DNA from: Phaeocystidibacter sp965659415
GTDB lineage: Bacteria > Bacteroidota > Bacteroidia > Flavobacteriales > Schleiferiaceae
Direction of reading: 5' to 3'
Assembly: GCA_965659415.1 (NCBI GenBank)
Contig: CBFHVA010000011.1
Span: 1-64,000, forward strand
Length of the DNA: 64,000 nt
The notes beneath the pieces were generated by a model. It did no database searches and was not told the DNA's origin. It saw only the letters and a list, made by a program, of their open reading frames with translations. A program made the position numbers and the translations under genes. Positions 42,429-51,041 of the stretch are shown in pieces; positions within the stretch are counted from its first letter, which is position 1, and every line of letters starts with the position of its first letter.

Positions 42429-45400
42429 TGCTCTATGTTTTCCGGTTGATTACCCGCTTCTTCTGATTCCTCTGATTCCGATTCGTCTTCTCCCTCTTCC
42501 TCAGAATCATTATTCATATCATCGCCCCCATCTTCAATCTCATCTAGATTGATCTCAAGAGTATCCGTTGCAGATGCCGCCTCCTGAGCTGCAACGTCTA
42601 CATTAATGCGTTCCTTCAATGCTCCGGCTTGGTCCACAATCTCTTCTGAAGGATTCTGTTCAATGATGAAGTCTAACGTGTACTGAGCTTGGAAGATATC
42701 GTCTAGTCTCCAATAGTTCTCAGCCATCACGAGAAGTGATTTATACCTCCAAGTGGGGTAATTCGGCAGGTTGTCGATCATCCAAAAGATTTCCTCATTG
42801 GATTCTTGATTCATGCCTTCATCGGCGTACCATCTAGCGATGTGATAGCTCGCCTCAGCTCTCGCCTGTCCTACAGAGGAATCTCGCACCGTTCTATAGA
42901 TACGCTGCGAAGGCTCGCGTTGCCCTGTTTTCCATAAACCTCTCGCTTGAATGAGCAATCCGGCATTTCTATCGGCATCACTGAGCGACGGATCTTTAAG
43001 TGCGATTTCGGCAAAACTGGCAGCTTGATCCCACTTCTCGAGTGCAGCTGCAGCTTTCATTCTACCCACACTAGCAGTGCGGTAACGTTCGGCGCTTTGG
43101 GCTGATTGAACGACCTGACTATAGGCATCCAAAGCACGCTGATATTCTTCATCTGCAATGGCGATATGGCCCAATTGCAGCCAAGCTCTCTCGCTGTAAT
43201 CGTTCACCGGACCAGCCACTACTCTTTCGTAAGCTTGCCTAGAAGTTTCTGTATCCCCCTCGCTCAATGCACATTCCGCCAAGATGAAGTTCGCCTTGAT
43301 TTGGAAGATTCCATCAGGAAAGCGCTGCAAGTAAGTTTGAAAGGCTCGAATAGCCTGAGCACAATCACCTAAGCCGTACTTCTCGTATGCGGATAGATAA
43401 ACGGTGCTATCTAATGAAGCTCTTTGAATATCGGCAAAGTCAATGCCTTCTACCCAATCCACGTACTCTTCAATCCTGCCCGCTTTATCGTATACCAACC
43501 GTGCAAAGGAAATCGCTTCTCGAGCTTCATCCGTACTTGGATACTCTTCAACCAGCGTATTAAATGAAGAAATGGAAGCGTTATAGTCCCCCTTGTTTCT
43601 TTGGAGAATTCCGATCTGTAATAGCGCTCTCCTCGATTGTACGCTGTTTGGATAGCGTGATCTGAAATCAGTGAAGACTGTCAGCGCCTCATCATATTGG
43701 TTATTTCGCAACAAGGTCGCTCCCAACTCATATTGCCCGTCCACCAATAAGTTGGAATTCGGATATCGGGTGGTCAATGCACGCAGCTCAGATATTTTTC
43801 TAGAATTGTCACCGATCAATCCAAAGGACAGCGCTCGTTGGAAGGATGCATAATCCGCCTCGCGTCCCATTTCACTTATATAATCTCCGTAATATGGAAC
43901 GGCTGCTCGGTACTGCCCCTCCATGAAGTAAGAATCGGCCAAACGCAAAGTAGCGTCGAGTTTTCTGTCCTCATCAGCCCTGCTGCTTTCCACGAATAAG
44001 CGGAAGGCTGCTGTGGCATCGTCATACTGCTCCATCATGAAGTAACAGTAAGCCACATTGTATTGTGAAATGGGAAACTCCGTCATGGTATATGAACCCG
44101 ACTGATCCTGAAATCTTTGGTATGCCGAAATAGCGGATGGATAATCGTTTCTACGGAAGTGAATTTCACCTAACCAAAAGTGCGATTGAGCGGTGATGGT
44201 CGGATTAATGGGATAATCTAAACTCTGCGCAAAGGCTCGTGCCGCATCTCCCCACTTTAGCGCATTATACTGCTCAACACCCAAGAAATACGACACCTTT
44301 TGATAGGCTTCACGCATCACGATTGTACCCAGCCCTGTAGCTTCAATCGCCTCGAGGGCTCGGGCATAATCTTTCGTGGTGATATACAGATTCGCAAGAA
44401 GTTCATTTACTTCATTTCGATGTTCCGAATCAGGATAAAGTCGATTAAAATCGGAAAGTGCTTCAATCGCATTGTCGAATGGATTGGCAAGTTCATAGGA
44501 CAGTTTGGCGTAATTGAAGTGTGATTCTTCAACGATGTTCGCTTCTCCTTCCGCTTCCATCGTGGCCTTAAACGCCGATAGCGCGGAGTTCTTATCTCCA
44601 GCCTTTAGATAGCAATCAGCCAACAAGTAAAAGGCAGGTTGTGCCAGTTCCTCATTTTGTACGGTGATTTTATTCAAATGGACTAGCGCATTCTCAAACT
44701 GCCCATCGGCATGGTAAGAAACACCCAGCTGATAGTGCTCCTTTTGAGTCATGCGCCCACCTCTTTCACGGTACAGCTCCAAATAGGGCAAAGCCTCGGC
44801 GTATTGTTTTCTGCGGAAAAAGGCTTGCCCCACTAGCTTGGCAATTTCTGCTGAACGGGTAGGTGTAGCGTTGTGCAAGAGTCGATTCCCCACTTCGAAC
44901 AGCTTCTCATCATTGCCGGTCTGGTAATAAATCTGAGCCAGATAGTAAGGAACAATCGGTCCGAATGAAGCGTCTTCTTGGAGTGCTTCAAATTCGCGTA
45001 ATGCCGTTACGTAGTTGCTGTCCTCATAGTTTAAATGCGCGTAGTAATATTTTGCCGAGGGCGACAAACTCGACGAGCCATCCTTAATCTCTCTGAACGC
45101 TGCTTTAGCCTCTGAGGATTGATCTTCCATAAAATGGCAATAGCCCTTCTTGAAGAAATAAGTTGCTCTATCTTCTGATCGCATTTCACGAACGTCCATT
45201 CGATTCAGCCATTCAAGCGCATCATCGTAATTCCGTTGTATGAACAGATAATCGGCGGTCTCCCATAAGGCATCGTAACGATACGAACTTGTGGGGTGAT
45301 CTGCGAGAAAGTCACTCACGCGATCTTGCGCATCGCGGTTCATCAATCGAACGGCGCATATGGCTCGATAGTAAGCTGATTTTTCAACGAGATCGATTTT

Positions 45401-45586
45401 GTCATGTGGAGCATTGTCCACCACATTGTCAAAACGCTCAGCTGCGGCGGCATACATCTGTTGATCAAAGAGAATCTTCCCATCATCAAACACCTTCCGC
45501 AACGACAACTCCCAGTCCGTGAGTTGCGACCAGCCTGCAGATGCCACAAACACAGATAACACAAGAGTCCAACACAATCTTTTCAT
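42425..45586 (-). CDS. Large periplasmic TPR protein
   Basis: A 1053-residue protein from the ATG at 45586 (signal peptide MKRLCWTLVLSVFVASAGWSQ); an in-frame TTG nine codons upstream is less likely, because it overlaps a possible -7 element. Almost the whole chain is TPR repeats (about 25), many of the YbgF/BamD type with ALEYFxxFxxxYPxS-like spacing such as DYNASISSFNTLVEEYPST. The last 45 residues are very acidic (Glu/Asp/Ser). Likely an envelope scaffold that binds other proteins. It is the first gene of a two-gene operon with the beta-barrel protein and diverges from ftsE. Confidence 0.85.
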   Translation of the reverse strand: MKRLCWTLVLSVFVASAGWSQLTDWELSLRKVFDDGKILFDQQMYAAAAERFDNVVDNAPHDKIDLVEKSAYYRAICAVRLMNRDAQDRVSDFLADHPTSSYRYDALWETADYLFIQRNYDDALEWLNRMDVREMRSEDRATYFFKKGYCHFMEDQSSEAKAAFREIKDGSSSLSPSAKYYYAHLNYEDSNYVTALREFEALQEDASFGPIVPYYLAQIYYQTGNDEKLFEVGNRLLHNATPTRSAEIAKLVGQAFFRRKQYAEALPYLELYRERGGRMTQKEHYQLGVSYHADGQFENALVHLNKITVQNEELAQPAFYLLADCYLKAGDKNSALSAFKATMEAEGEANIVEESHFNYAKLSYELANPFDNAIEALSDFNRLYPDSEHRNEVNELLANLYITTKDYARALEAIEATGLGTIVMREAYQKVSYFLGVEQYNALKWGDAARAFAQSLDYPINPTITAQSHFWLGEIHFRRNDYPSAISAYQRFQDQSGSYTMTEFPISQYNVAYCYFMMEQYDDATAAFRLFVESSRADEDRKLDATLRLADSYFMEGQYRAAVPYYGDYISEMGREADYASFQRALSFGLIGDNSRKISELRALTTRYPNSNLLVDGQYELGATLLRNNQYDEALTVFTDFRSRYPNSVQSRRALLQIGILQRNKGDYNASISSFNTLVEEYPSTDEAREAISFARLVYDKAGRIEEYVDWVEGIDFADIQRASLDSTVYLSAYEKYGLGDCAQAIRAFQTYLQRFPDGIFQIKANFILAECALSEGDTETSRQAYERVVAGPVNDYSERAWLQLGHIAIADEEYQRALDAYSQVVQSAQSAERYRTASVGRMKAAAALEKWDQAASFAEIALKDPSLSDADRNAGLLIQARGLWKTGQREPSQRIYRTVRDSSVGQARAEASYHIARWYADEGMNQESNEEIFWMIDNLPNYPTWRYKSLLVMAENYWRLDDIFQAQYTLDFIIEQNPSEEIVDQAGALKERINVDVAAQEAASATDTLEINLDEIEDGGDDMNNDSEEEGEDESESEESEEAGNQPENIEQ

Positions 45587-45610
45587 AAAGACAGATTTCG
45601 GATTATACTT

Positions 45611-45618
45611 CAAAATTA
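45611..45618 (-). promoter_or_regulatory. Possible -7 element for the TPR/beta-barrel operon
   Basis: TAATTTTG on the minus strand, with the predicted start about 18 nt before the ATG at 45586. No TTG upstream at normal spacing. Confidence 0.33.
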
Positions 45619-45771
45619 GGGGTATGAATCATCGGTTTTCAGAAGCTCAATAGCAGTTATTCAATATGGATTGTTAGCAGCTTCTTATACTTCCCAACGA
45701 AGACGCGACGGTTTGGTATATATTCCACACGCTTAAATTCGTTCCTTTGTGGTAACGGTTAACTTTTTCCG

Positions 45772-46458
45772 ATGAGCAACTCGAGTATACTCTCCTTAAA
45801 CGATGCCCAAATTTATCAGGGTCAACATCTCGTATTGAACGACGTGACCATCGAAATCAATACAGGTCAATTTGTATATCTCATCGGACAAACAGGCTCT
45901 GGAAAATCGAGCTTGCTCAAAACACTCTATGGCGATTTGCCTCTCAAGAATGGCGACGGTAGTATCGTGGGTTATACCCTATCAGGATTAAAAGAAAAGG
46001 ACATTCCTTATTTGAGGAGAAAAATTGGGGTTGTCTTTCAAGATTTCCAATTGCTCACTGACCGTAACGTGAACGATAATCTTCGATTCGTATTGAAGGC
46101 AACCGGCTGGAAGGACAAGAAAAAGATTGATAAGCGAATTAAGGAGGTGCTCACCAAGGTAGGCATGGCCACCAAAGGTCATAAAATGCCATTTCAGATT
46201 TCTGGAGGTGAGCAACAAAGAGTGGCCATTGCACGCGCATTGCTCAATGACCCCGAACTCATACTAGCTGATGAGCCCACCGGAAACCTCGACCCGAGAA
46301 CTTCCGAAGAAATCATGATTCTCTTAAGTGAGATTTGCCAAAGTGGGCGTGCCATTTTGATGGCCACACATGACTATTCCTTGATTCTTAAGTTTCCATT
46401 CGACACATGGAAATGTGAAGATGGCAAGGTGTTACGAACGGTTCAAAATACCTTGTAA
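45772..46458 (+). CDS. ftsE: Cell division ATP-binding protein FtsE
   Basis: ABC ATPase of 228 residues that with FtsX regulates septal peptidoglycan hydrolysis. The Walker A motif GQTGSGKS is at residues 39-46, the signature is ISGGEQQRVAIARAL and Walker B is LILADEPTGNLDP. No ftsX gene is adjacent, which is usual in this phylum. The gene is followed after 2 nt by a glycosyltransferase. It could also serve a LolD/MacB-like exporter, but the DPRTSEEIMILL region and lack of neighbours fit FtsE best. Confidence 0.87.
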   Translation: MSNSSILSLNDAQIYQGQHLVLNDVTIEINTGQFVYLIGQTGSGKSSLLKTLYGDLPLKNGDGSIVGYTLSGLKEKDIPYLRRKIGVVFQDFQLLTDRNVNDNLRFVLKATGWKDKKKIDKRIKEVLTKVGMATKGHKMPFQISGGEQQRVAIARALLNDPELILADEPTGNLDPRTSEEIMILLSEICQSGRAILMATHDYSLILKFPFDTWKCEDGKVLRTVQNTL

Positions 46459-46460
46459 TC

Positions 46461-47375
46461 GTGCTTTCCATTCTCATCCCCAACTACGATGAGAACGTGG
46501 TCGAATTGGTAAACGACCTACATTCCCAAGCTTCAAAACTCGAAACAGAGTTTGAGATACTCATCTCCGATCAAGCAGAACAATCCTCTCATTTCGAGGC
46601 GAATAATCAACTCAATGAGCTTTCCAATACTCGATATTTTCAATGGCGCGAACGTATAGGTCGGAGTGCTAATCGAAATCATCTAGCGGACGAAGCAAAA
46701 GGCATTTGGCTCTTTTTTATCGATGATGATGCGAAACTCATTCAAGAGGACACTCTCGACCGCTTTTGGAAGGCCAAACACAGTGAATGTGTCATTGGAG
46801 CGAGTGTTACCTATTCGTCAGAGAAGCCGGCTCCTCCATTTCGATTGCGTTGGAAGTACGGAAGAAGTAGAGAGATGCGAACCCCCATGGCGCGTAGCCG
46901 AACCCCCTACCAATCCTTCCTGTCCTTTGCTTTTCTTATCGGTAAAGAGAACTTCAATAAGGTTCGATTTGATGAATCCATTACCGAATATGGCCATGAA
47001 GACACGCTATTCGGAAAGCAAATAAAATACGCCTTCATCCGCCCAATGTACATCGATGCACCCATCGAACACCTGGGCATCGAACCCTCTGATGTGTTTC
47101 TCAAAAAAACCACTAAGGCAGTGGAAAACTTGGCGGCGCTTTGCGAAAAAGGCTTGGTTGATGAAGATTTCAAATTATATCAAACTCAGCAGTCCATCGC
47201 CAAGTATCGTCTCGATTATTTACTCGCCATATACTTTAAGGTCTTTGGAAGATTTATGCAGAAAAACTTGACCGGATCTAATCCAAGTCTGTTCTTATTC
47301 GACCTTTGGAAGCTAAGCTACTTCTGCACATTGAGGAGAGGGGTGAAAATCACCTCCAAAACCTTGCGCTCCTGA
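46461..47375 (+). CDS. Family 2-type glycosyltransferase
   Basis: A 304-residue GT-A fold enzyme. It starts with GTG two bases after ftsE, unusual here; the beginning MLSILIPNYDENV is the typical first strand of family 2. The nucleotide-sugar-binding acidic motif is FFIDDDAKL (residues about 89-97). A second conserved part, ITEYGHEDTLFG, corresponds to the acceptor-side ED motif. The sugar and acceptor are unknown; likely cell-surface glycan. The 3' end overlaps the convergent glycosyltransferase gene by 58 nt. Confidence 0.85.
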   Translation: MLSILIPNYDENVVELVNDLHSQASKLETEFEILISDQAEQSSHFEANNQLNELSNTRYFQWRERIGRSANRNHLADEAKGIWLFFIDDDAKLIQEDTLDRFWKAKHSECVIGASVTYSSEKPAPPFRLRWKYGRSREMRTPMARSRTPYQSFLSFAFLIGKENFNKVRFDESITEYGHEDTLFGKQIKYAFIRPMYIDAPIEHLGIEPSDVFLKKTTKAVENLAALCEKGLVDEDFKLYQTQQSIAKYRLDYLLAIYFKVFGRFMQKNLTGSNPSLFLFDLWKLSYFCTLRRGVKITSKTLRS

Positions 47376-48442
47376 TCCCAATTGAGCTCTTTTTGCGCTC
47401 TCTGAATGCCCTTGAAAAATTGCTCCCTATCCGCATTCATCATCTTTTGAATAGTTACGGCTAGTTGAGGAACATTCGAACTGTCAACCGTGTACCCTAC
47501 TTCAAATTCTTCTACAATCCTCTTCACCTCAACTACTTGAGATGAAATCACAGGAATTCCCGAATGTAGATAGTCGAAGAGCTTATTGGGAAGGCTAAAT
47601 TTATAGTTGATGGATTTCGGCTTGTCTAAGCTCAGGCCACAGTCAGCCAAACGCGTATAAGACAAGAGCTCAGCATAGGGAACCTTATTCACGAAAATCA
47701 CCTTTCCATCTAGGTTTCGTTCAGCGACTTGCTGTTTTAAATAGGGAATCACATCTCCTCCACCTACAATCAGCAGGACAGCTTTATCTATATCCTTGAT
47801 GGCCAGCAATGCTTCCTCCATCCCACGGTCCATGTTGATACCCGAACCCTGATTAATCAAAATAAAAGCATCCTCTGGGAGACCCAAATCCTGTCGGCTT
47901 TTTTGCGCCACATGATCCGGACGCATGCCGATATTCCGAACCACCTTGGGCGGATCACCTCCATAGGTAGATTGCAGCAGTTCAGCTATAGATTGATTCA
48001 CGGTTATCCGTTCAATGGCCTTACCGTAGAACTTCTTCTCTATCCAGCGCCAAGTGCGAATTACATTGGGACGATCTTGAATTTCCGGACTCCCTGTAAA
48101 AAACTCGTGACTATCATATACAAAAGGAATACGCTTAAGTTGCGCAGCTAAGCCCATGGCTAATAGGGTATCCAAGTCATTAACTAAGTAATAATCGAAC
48201 TTCTTTGCGATTAGATAGCCAAAGAGTCGAAGATTATAAGCTGCATAGAATAAAGCTCCTCTAGTAAAAGGAAGTTTAAATCTCCGAGTTTTATAGGTAG
48301 GGTTGAAAGGGAGACTTCCAGGCAGCTGACGACCGATAAAAGTGACCTCAAACCCCAAATCCAAAAGCACAGAAATGGTCCGTTGTACTCTTTGATCTGT
48401 GGCCAAGTCATTCGTAACCGCAAGAGCTATCCGCTTACCCAT
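47318..48442 (-). CDS. Family 4-type glycosyltransferase
   Basis: A 374-residue GT-B fold enzyme. The N-terminal domain has LAVTNDLATDQRVQRT, a common start of these enzymes in Bacteroidota, and YDSHEFFTGSPEI. The C-terminal domain holds the donor-binding region: GSGINMDRGMEEALLAI, then GGGDVIPYLK and the SLPNKLFDYLHSGIPVISS block, where an E7-type acidic residue is replaced by Asp or Lys positions I cannot settle. Sugar and acceptor unknown. It is convergent with the preceding gene and overlaps it by 58 nt. Confidence 0.87.
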   Translation of the reverse strand: MGKRIALAVTNDLATDQRVQRTISVLLDLGFEVTFIGRQLPGSLPFNPTYKTRRFKLPFTRGALFYAAYNLRLFGYLIAKKFDYYLVNDLDTLLAMGLAAQLKRIPFVYDSHEFFTGSPEIQDRPNVIRTWRWIEKKFYGKAIERITVNQSIAELLQSTYGGDPPKVVRNIGMRPDHVAQKSRQDLGLPEDAFILINQGSGINMDRGMEEALLAIKDIDKAVLLIVGGGDVIPYLKQQVAERNLDGKVIFVNKVPYAELLSYTRLADCGLSLDKPKSINYKFSLPNKLFDYLHSGIPVISSQVVEVKRIVEEFEVGYTVDSSNVPQLAVTIQKMMNADREQFFKGIQRAQKELNWDQERKVLEVIFTPLLNVQK

Positions 48443-48547
48443 GGAACAAAGAACGGAAATGAACGGTAGAAATTCTTCGTCGGACTATTCCTACTAATGC
48501 ATCTTGTCAAACTTTAGAAATTGCAACACCGGAAAACGTCTCAACTT

Positions 48548-48664
48548 ATGACCATAGCATACGGAGATCCAATGCTCATAGCGGCTAGCTTGGCCCTACT
48601 CACAATAACTTCACTTGTAGTTGTTTATCCTCAGTTCAAAAAGAACAACAAAAGCAGCAAGTGA
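48548..48664 (+). CDS. Possible small membrane protein, 38 residues
   Basis: Short ORF from ATG 48548 to TGA 48662-48664. It encodes a hydrophobic helix (about residues 9-28, MLIAASLALLTITSLVVV) followed by a basic tail with KKNNKSSK. The positive-inside pattern is like that of genuine small membrane proteins. It ends 28 nt before queA and a TAnnTTTG element follows its stop. It could be a chance ORF. Confidence 0.42.
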   Translation: MTIAYGDPMLIAASLALLTITSLVVVYPQFKKNNKSSK

Positions 48665-48668
48665 AAAC

Positions 48669-48676
48669 TATCTTTG
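48669..48676 (+). promoter_or_regulatory. Possible -7 element for queA
   Basis: TATCTTTG matches TAnnTTTG, 16 nt before the queA ATG. No TTG at the expected distance upstream, so either a weak promoter or chance. Confidence 0.38.
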
Positions 48677-48692
48677 CCACAAATAAGGTGGC

Positions 48693-49904
48693 ATGCATCC
48701 CAAGAAGCTCAAAATAGAAGATTACACTTATGATCTTCCCCCTCATAGAATCGCACAGCATCCTTTAAAGGAACGGGATGCTTCCAAGCTGTTGGTGTTC
48801 AATGCAAAAGGCAGTATTGAAGATGCTGTATTTCGCGATTTACACCAACATGTGCCCAGCCAAAGTTTGTTGATCTTTAATGAAACTCGAGTCATTCGCG
48901 CACGACTCATATTCCCGAGAGGTGAAGGACTCAAGCCTATCGAGTTATTCTGTATTGACCCCTTTGATACGGATATTGAATCCGCCATGTCGGCCACACA
49001 AATGGTTCGCTTTAACTGTATGGTGGGCAACGCCAAACGCTGGAAAGATGAACAACTACTCGAGTGGAAAAACGATGGTGGCGAAACAATTCTGGAAGCC
49101 AGGAAGTTAGGTCGTGATGGCTCAACCTTTCAAGTGGAGTTCAGTTGGACCTCATCTCAACACTTCGCCGGGATATTGGAAGAACTCGGGCAAATGCCTC
49201 TACCTCCATATATGCGAAGAAGCGAAGAACCTGATGACGCTGATCGATACCAAACCGTTTATGCCACCCGTGATGGATCCGTGGCTGCACCAACCGCAGG
49301 ACTTCACTTTACCGACCGCGTATTCGATTCACTCAAGCAAAACCAAGTTCAACTTGAAAGCGTAGTGCTGCATGTCGGCGCAGGTACGTTCAAACCTGTG
49401 AGCTCCGACACCATGGACGGGCACGATATGCATTCTGAAGCCATAGAAGTTTCAGCGGCGTTGATTGAGAAAATAGCATCCAACCCAAGCATCACCGCAG
49501 TAGGGACCACTTCGTGCCGTACACTGGAATCTTTATACTGGTTAGGTGTTCAAGTTCTCAATGAAAGGAAAATCGACTTCGGGCAAGTTTACGTTGGACA
49601 ATGGGAACCGTACGAGCAAGAAGATCTGCCCAGCACGCAAGAAGCTCTTTCAGCGCTTCTGAATGAGATGAGTTCCCGAGGTGTCCGCATATTGAGAGGG
49701 AAAACTCAAATCATTATCGCACCAGGATATACCTATCGAGTTATTCATCGTTTAATTACCAACTTCCATCAACCGGCCAGCACATTAATTCTGTTGGTGG
49801 CCGCGGGACTAAAGGACAATTGGAAGAAGGTGTATGCACATGCCCTGGAGAACGAATATCGATTCTTAAGTTATGGCGACAGCTCGTTACTACATATTCG
49901 TTAG
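48693..49904 (+). CDS. queA: QueA family S-adenosylmethionine:tRNA ribosyltransferase-isomerase (long form)
   Basis: QueA moves the ribosyl part of S-adenosylmethionine onto preQ1 in tRNA to form epoxyqueuosine. This protein has 403 residues against about 350 for the standard enzyme. Family motifs are present: DYTYDLPPHRIAQHPLKERDAS in the N-terminus, YATRDGSVAAPTAGLHFT and the LHVGAGTFKPV block, and near the C-terminus TNFHQPASTLILLVAA. The extra length lies mainly in the middle (residues about 75-150). Bacteroidota can carry a second, longer QueA-like gene, so it may be a paralog rather than the main enzyme; the function is thus family-level. Confidence 0.85.
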   Translation: MHPKKLKIEDYTYDLPPHRIAQHPLKERDASKLLVFNAKGSIEDAVFRDLHQHVPSQSLLIFNETRVIRARLIFPRGEGLKPIELFCIDPFDTDIESAMSATQMVRFNCMVGNAKRWKDEQLLEWKNDGGETILEARKLGRDGSTFQVEFSWTSSQHFAGILEELGQMPLPPYMRRSEEPDDADRYQTVYATRDGSVAAPTAGLHFTDRVFDSLKQNQVQLESVVLHVGAGTFKPVSSDTMDGHDMHSEAIEVSAALIEKIASNPSITAVGTTSCRTLESLYWLGVQVLNERKIDFGQVYVGQWEPYEQEDLPSTQEALSALLNEMSSRGVRILRGKTQIIIAPGYTYRVIHRLITNFHQPASTLILLVAAGLKDNWKKVYAHALENEYRFLSYGDSSLLHIR

Positions 49905-51039
49905 CCTTTGGTTAACTAGCCTGATGCTTTCTGGGCAAGCAGATGTTACCATGACGCTTACCGATTCCTTGAGAGAGGTCAGCGGAATTACGTCGGACGG
50001 AGAATACCTCTGGATGATTAACGACAGTGGAAACGAACCTTTGCTTTTCGAATTCCATGGAGAAAAATGGGTGGGAACCTATCCGGTAGCTGCAGACAAC
50101 ACCGATTGGGAATCAATCACTCGCGATATTGCGGGAAATCTGCATATCGGAGACATTGGTGATAATCGGAACCGCAGGTCGGCACGAAGAATCTATGTAA
50201 TCCCGCGTGCTCAACTCAATCATCAATACGACACCCTCTACCCACAGTTGCTGGAATTCTCCACACCTTATTCATTGGACAGTTTAACAGAACCGAGCGA
50301 CTTCGATTGGGAATCATTGATTTGGTATGGTGGTAAGTATTACACCTTCAGCAAGAATCGCAGACCCCATTTTGACGGTGCCTCAATCCAGTTTTCCGCT
50401 CCTATAGGAGTTTCAGATACGATCCCTGTCTTCTTCTCCCCACAAGACACAACTCAACTGGGCGGGCTTATTCGAGAAATGAGTTGGGTAACAGATGCTT
50501 GTCTGAGTGCAGACAGACGACATATCTTTTTGTTGAGCTCAAATAAGGTATATGGATTCCTAGATTTTCCCGGAGACCGATTCTTTGAAGGCTACCCCAT
50601 CACTTTATCCTTAGGGAGCTTCACTCAAAAGGAAGCCATCACAGCCTGGAACGATACCACATTGCTCATTGCGGATGAGGTTTCGCCGCTTGGCGGCGGA
50701 AAGGTTTACTATTTAGACCTGACAGAAGCTTTGGATGAATACGTCCAACTCCGGCGGTCGGAAGTCCAACTTGCCTCGAAATTATTTGACACTACCCTGC
50801 ACATCACGGTGAATGCGGTGGTGAATAGTAGTGTGATTCTGGAAGTATATGACGACGGTGGCCGCGCACTCATTGGCACCACGATCGGTGAGGTCACAAG
50901 AGGTCAGGAGACCACGTTCAATGTAGATGTTTCCGACTGGGAACCTGGAATGTATATAGTCAACATTCGACTTGGAAGGTTCCCTCACGGCTTTTTTGTA
51001 GCGAAAAAAGGCGATTGGCGGGAAGCACTGGAGCGTTAA
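49873..51039 (+). CDS. Secreted propeller-like protein with T9SS type A-like C-terminus
   Basis: A 388-residue protein with signal peptide (MATARYYIFVSLWLTSLMLSG). Residues about 25-300 contain repeated strands typical of a beta-propeller, with SGITSDGEYLWMINDSGNEP and GNLHIGDIGDNRNRR. The last 80 residues resemble a type A sorting domain (VILEVYDDGGRALI... WEPGMYIVNIRLGRF), so it is probably T9SS cargo. The start overlaps the end of queA by 32 nt in another frame. Enzymatic function not recognised. Confidence 0.75.
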   Translation: MATARYYIFVSLWLTSLMLSGQADVTMTLTDSLREVSGITSDGEYLWMINDSGNEPLLFEFHGEKWVGTYPVAADNTDWESITRDIAGNLHIGDIGDNRNRRSARRIYVIPRAQLNHQYDTLYPQLLEFSTPYSLDSLTEPSDFDWESLIWYGGKYYTFSKNRRPHFDGASIQFSAPIGVSDTIPVFFSPQDTTQLGGLIREMSWVTDACLSADRRHIFLLSSNKVYGFLDFPGDRFFEGYPITLSLGSFTQKEAITAWNDTTLLIADEVSPLGGGKVYYLDLTEALDEYVQLRRSEVQLASKLFDTTLHITVNAVVNSSVILEVYDDGGRALIGTTIGEVTRGQETTFNVDVSDWEPGMYIVNIRLGRFPHGFFVAKKGDWREALER

Positions 51040-51041
51040 AA

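Noticed and set aside
48483..48494. GACTATTCCTAC, also found at 21310-21321
   Set aside because: A shared 12-mer in two intergenic places is expected about once or twice by chance in this much DNA, and here there is no inverted partner.
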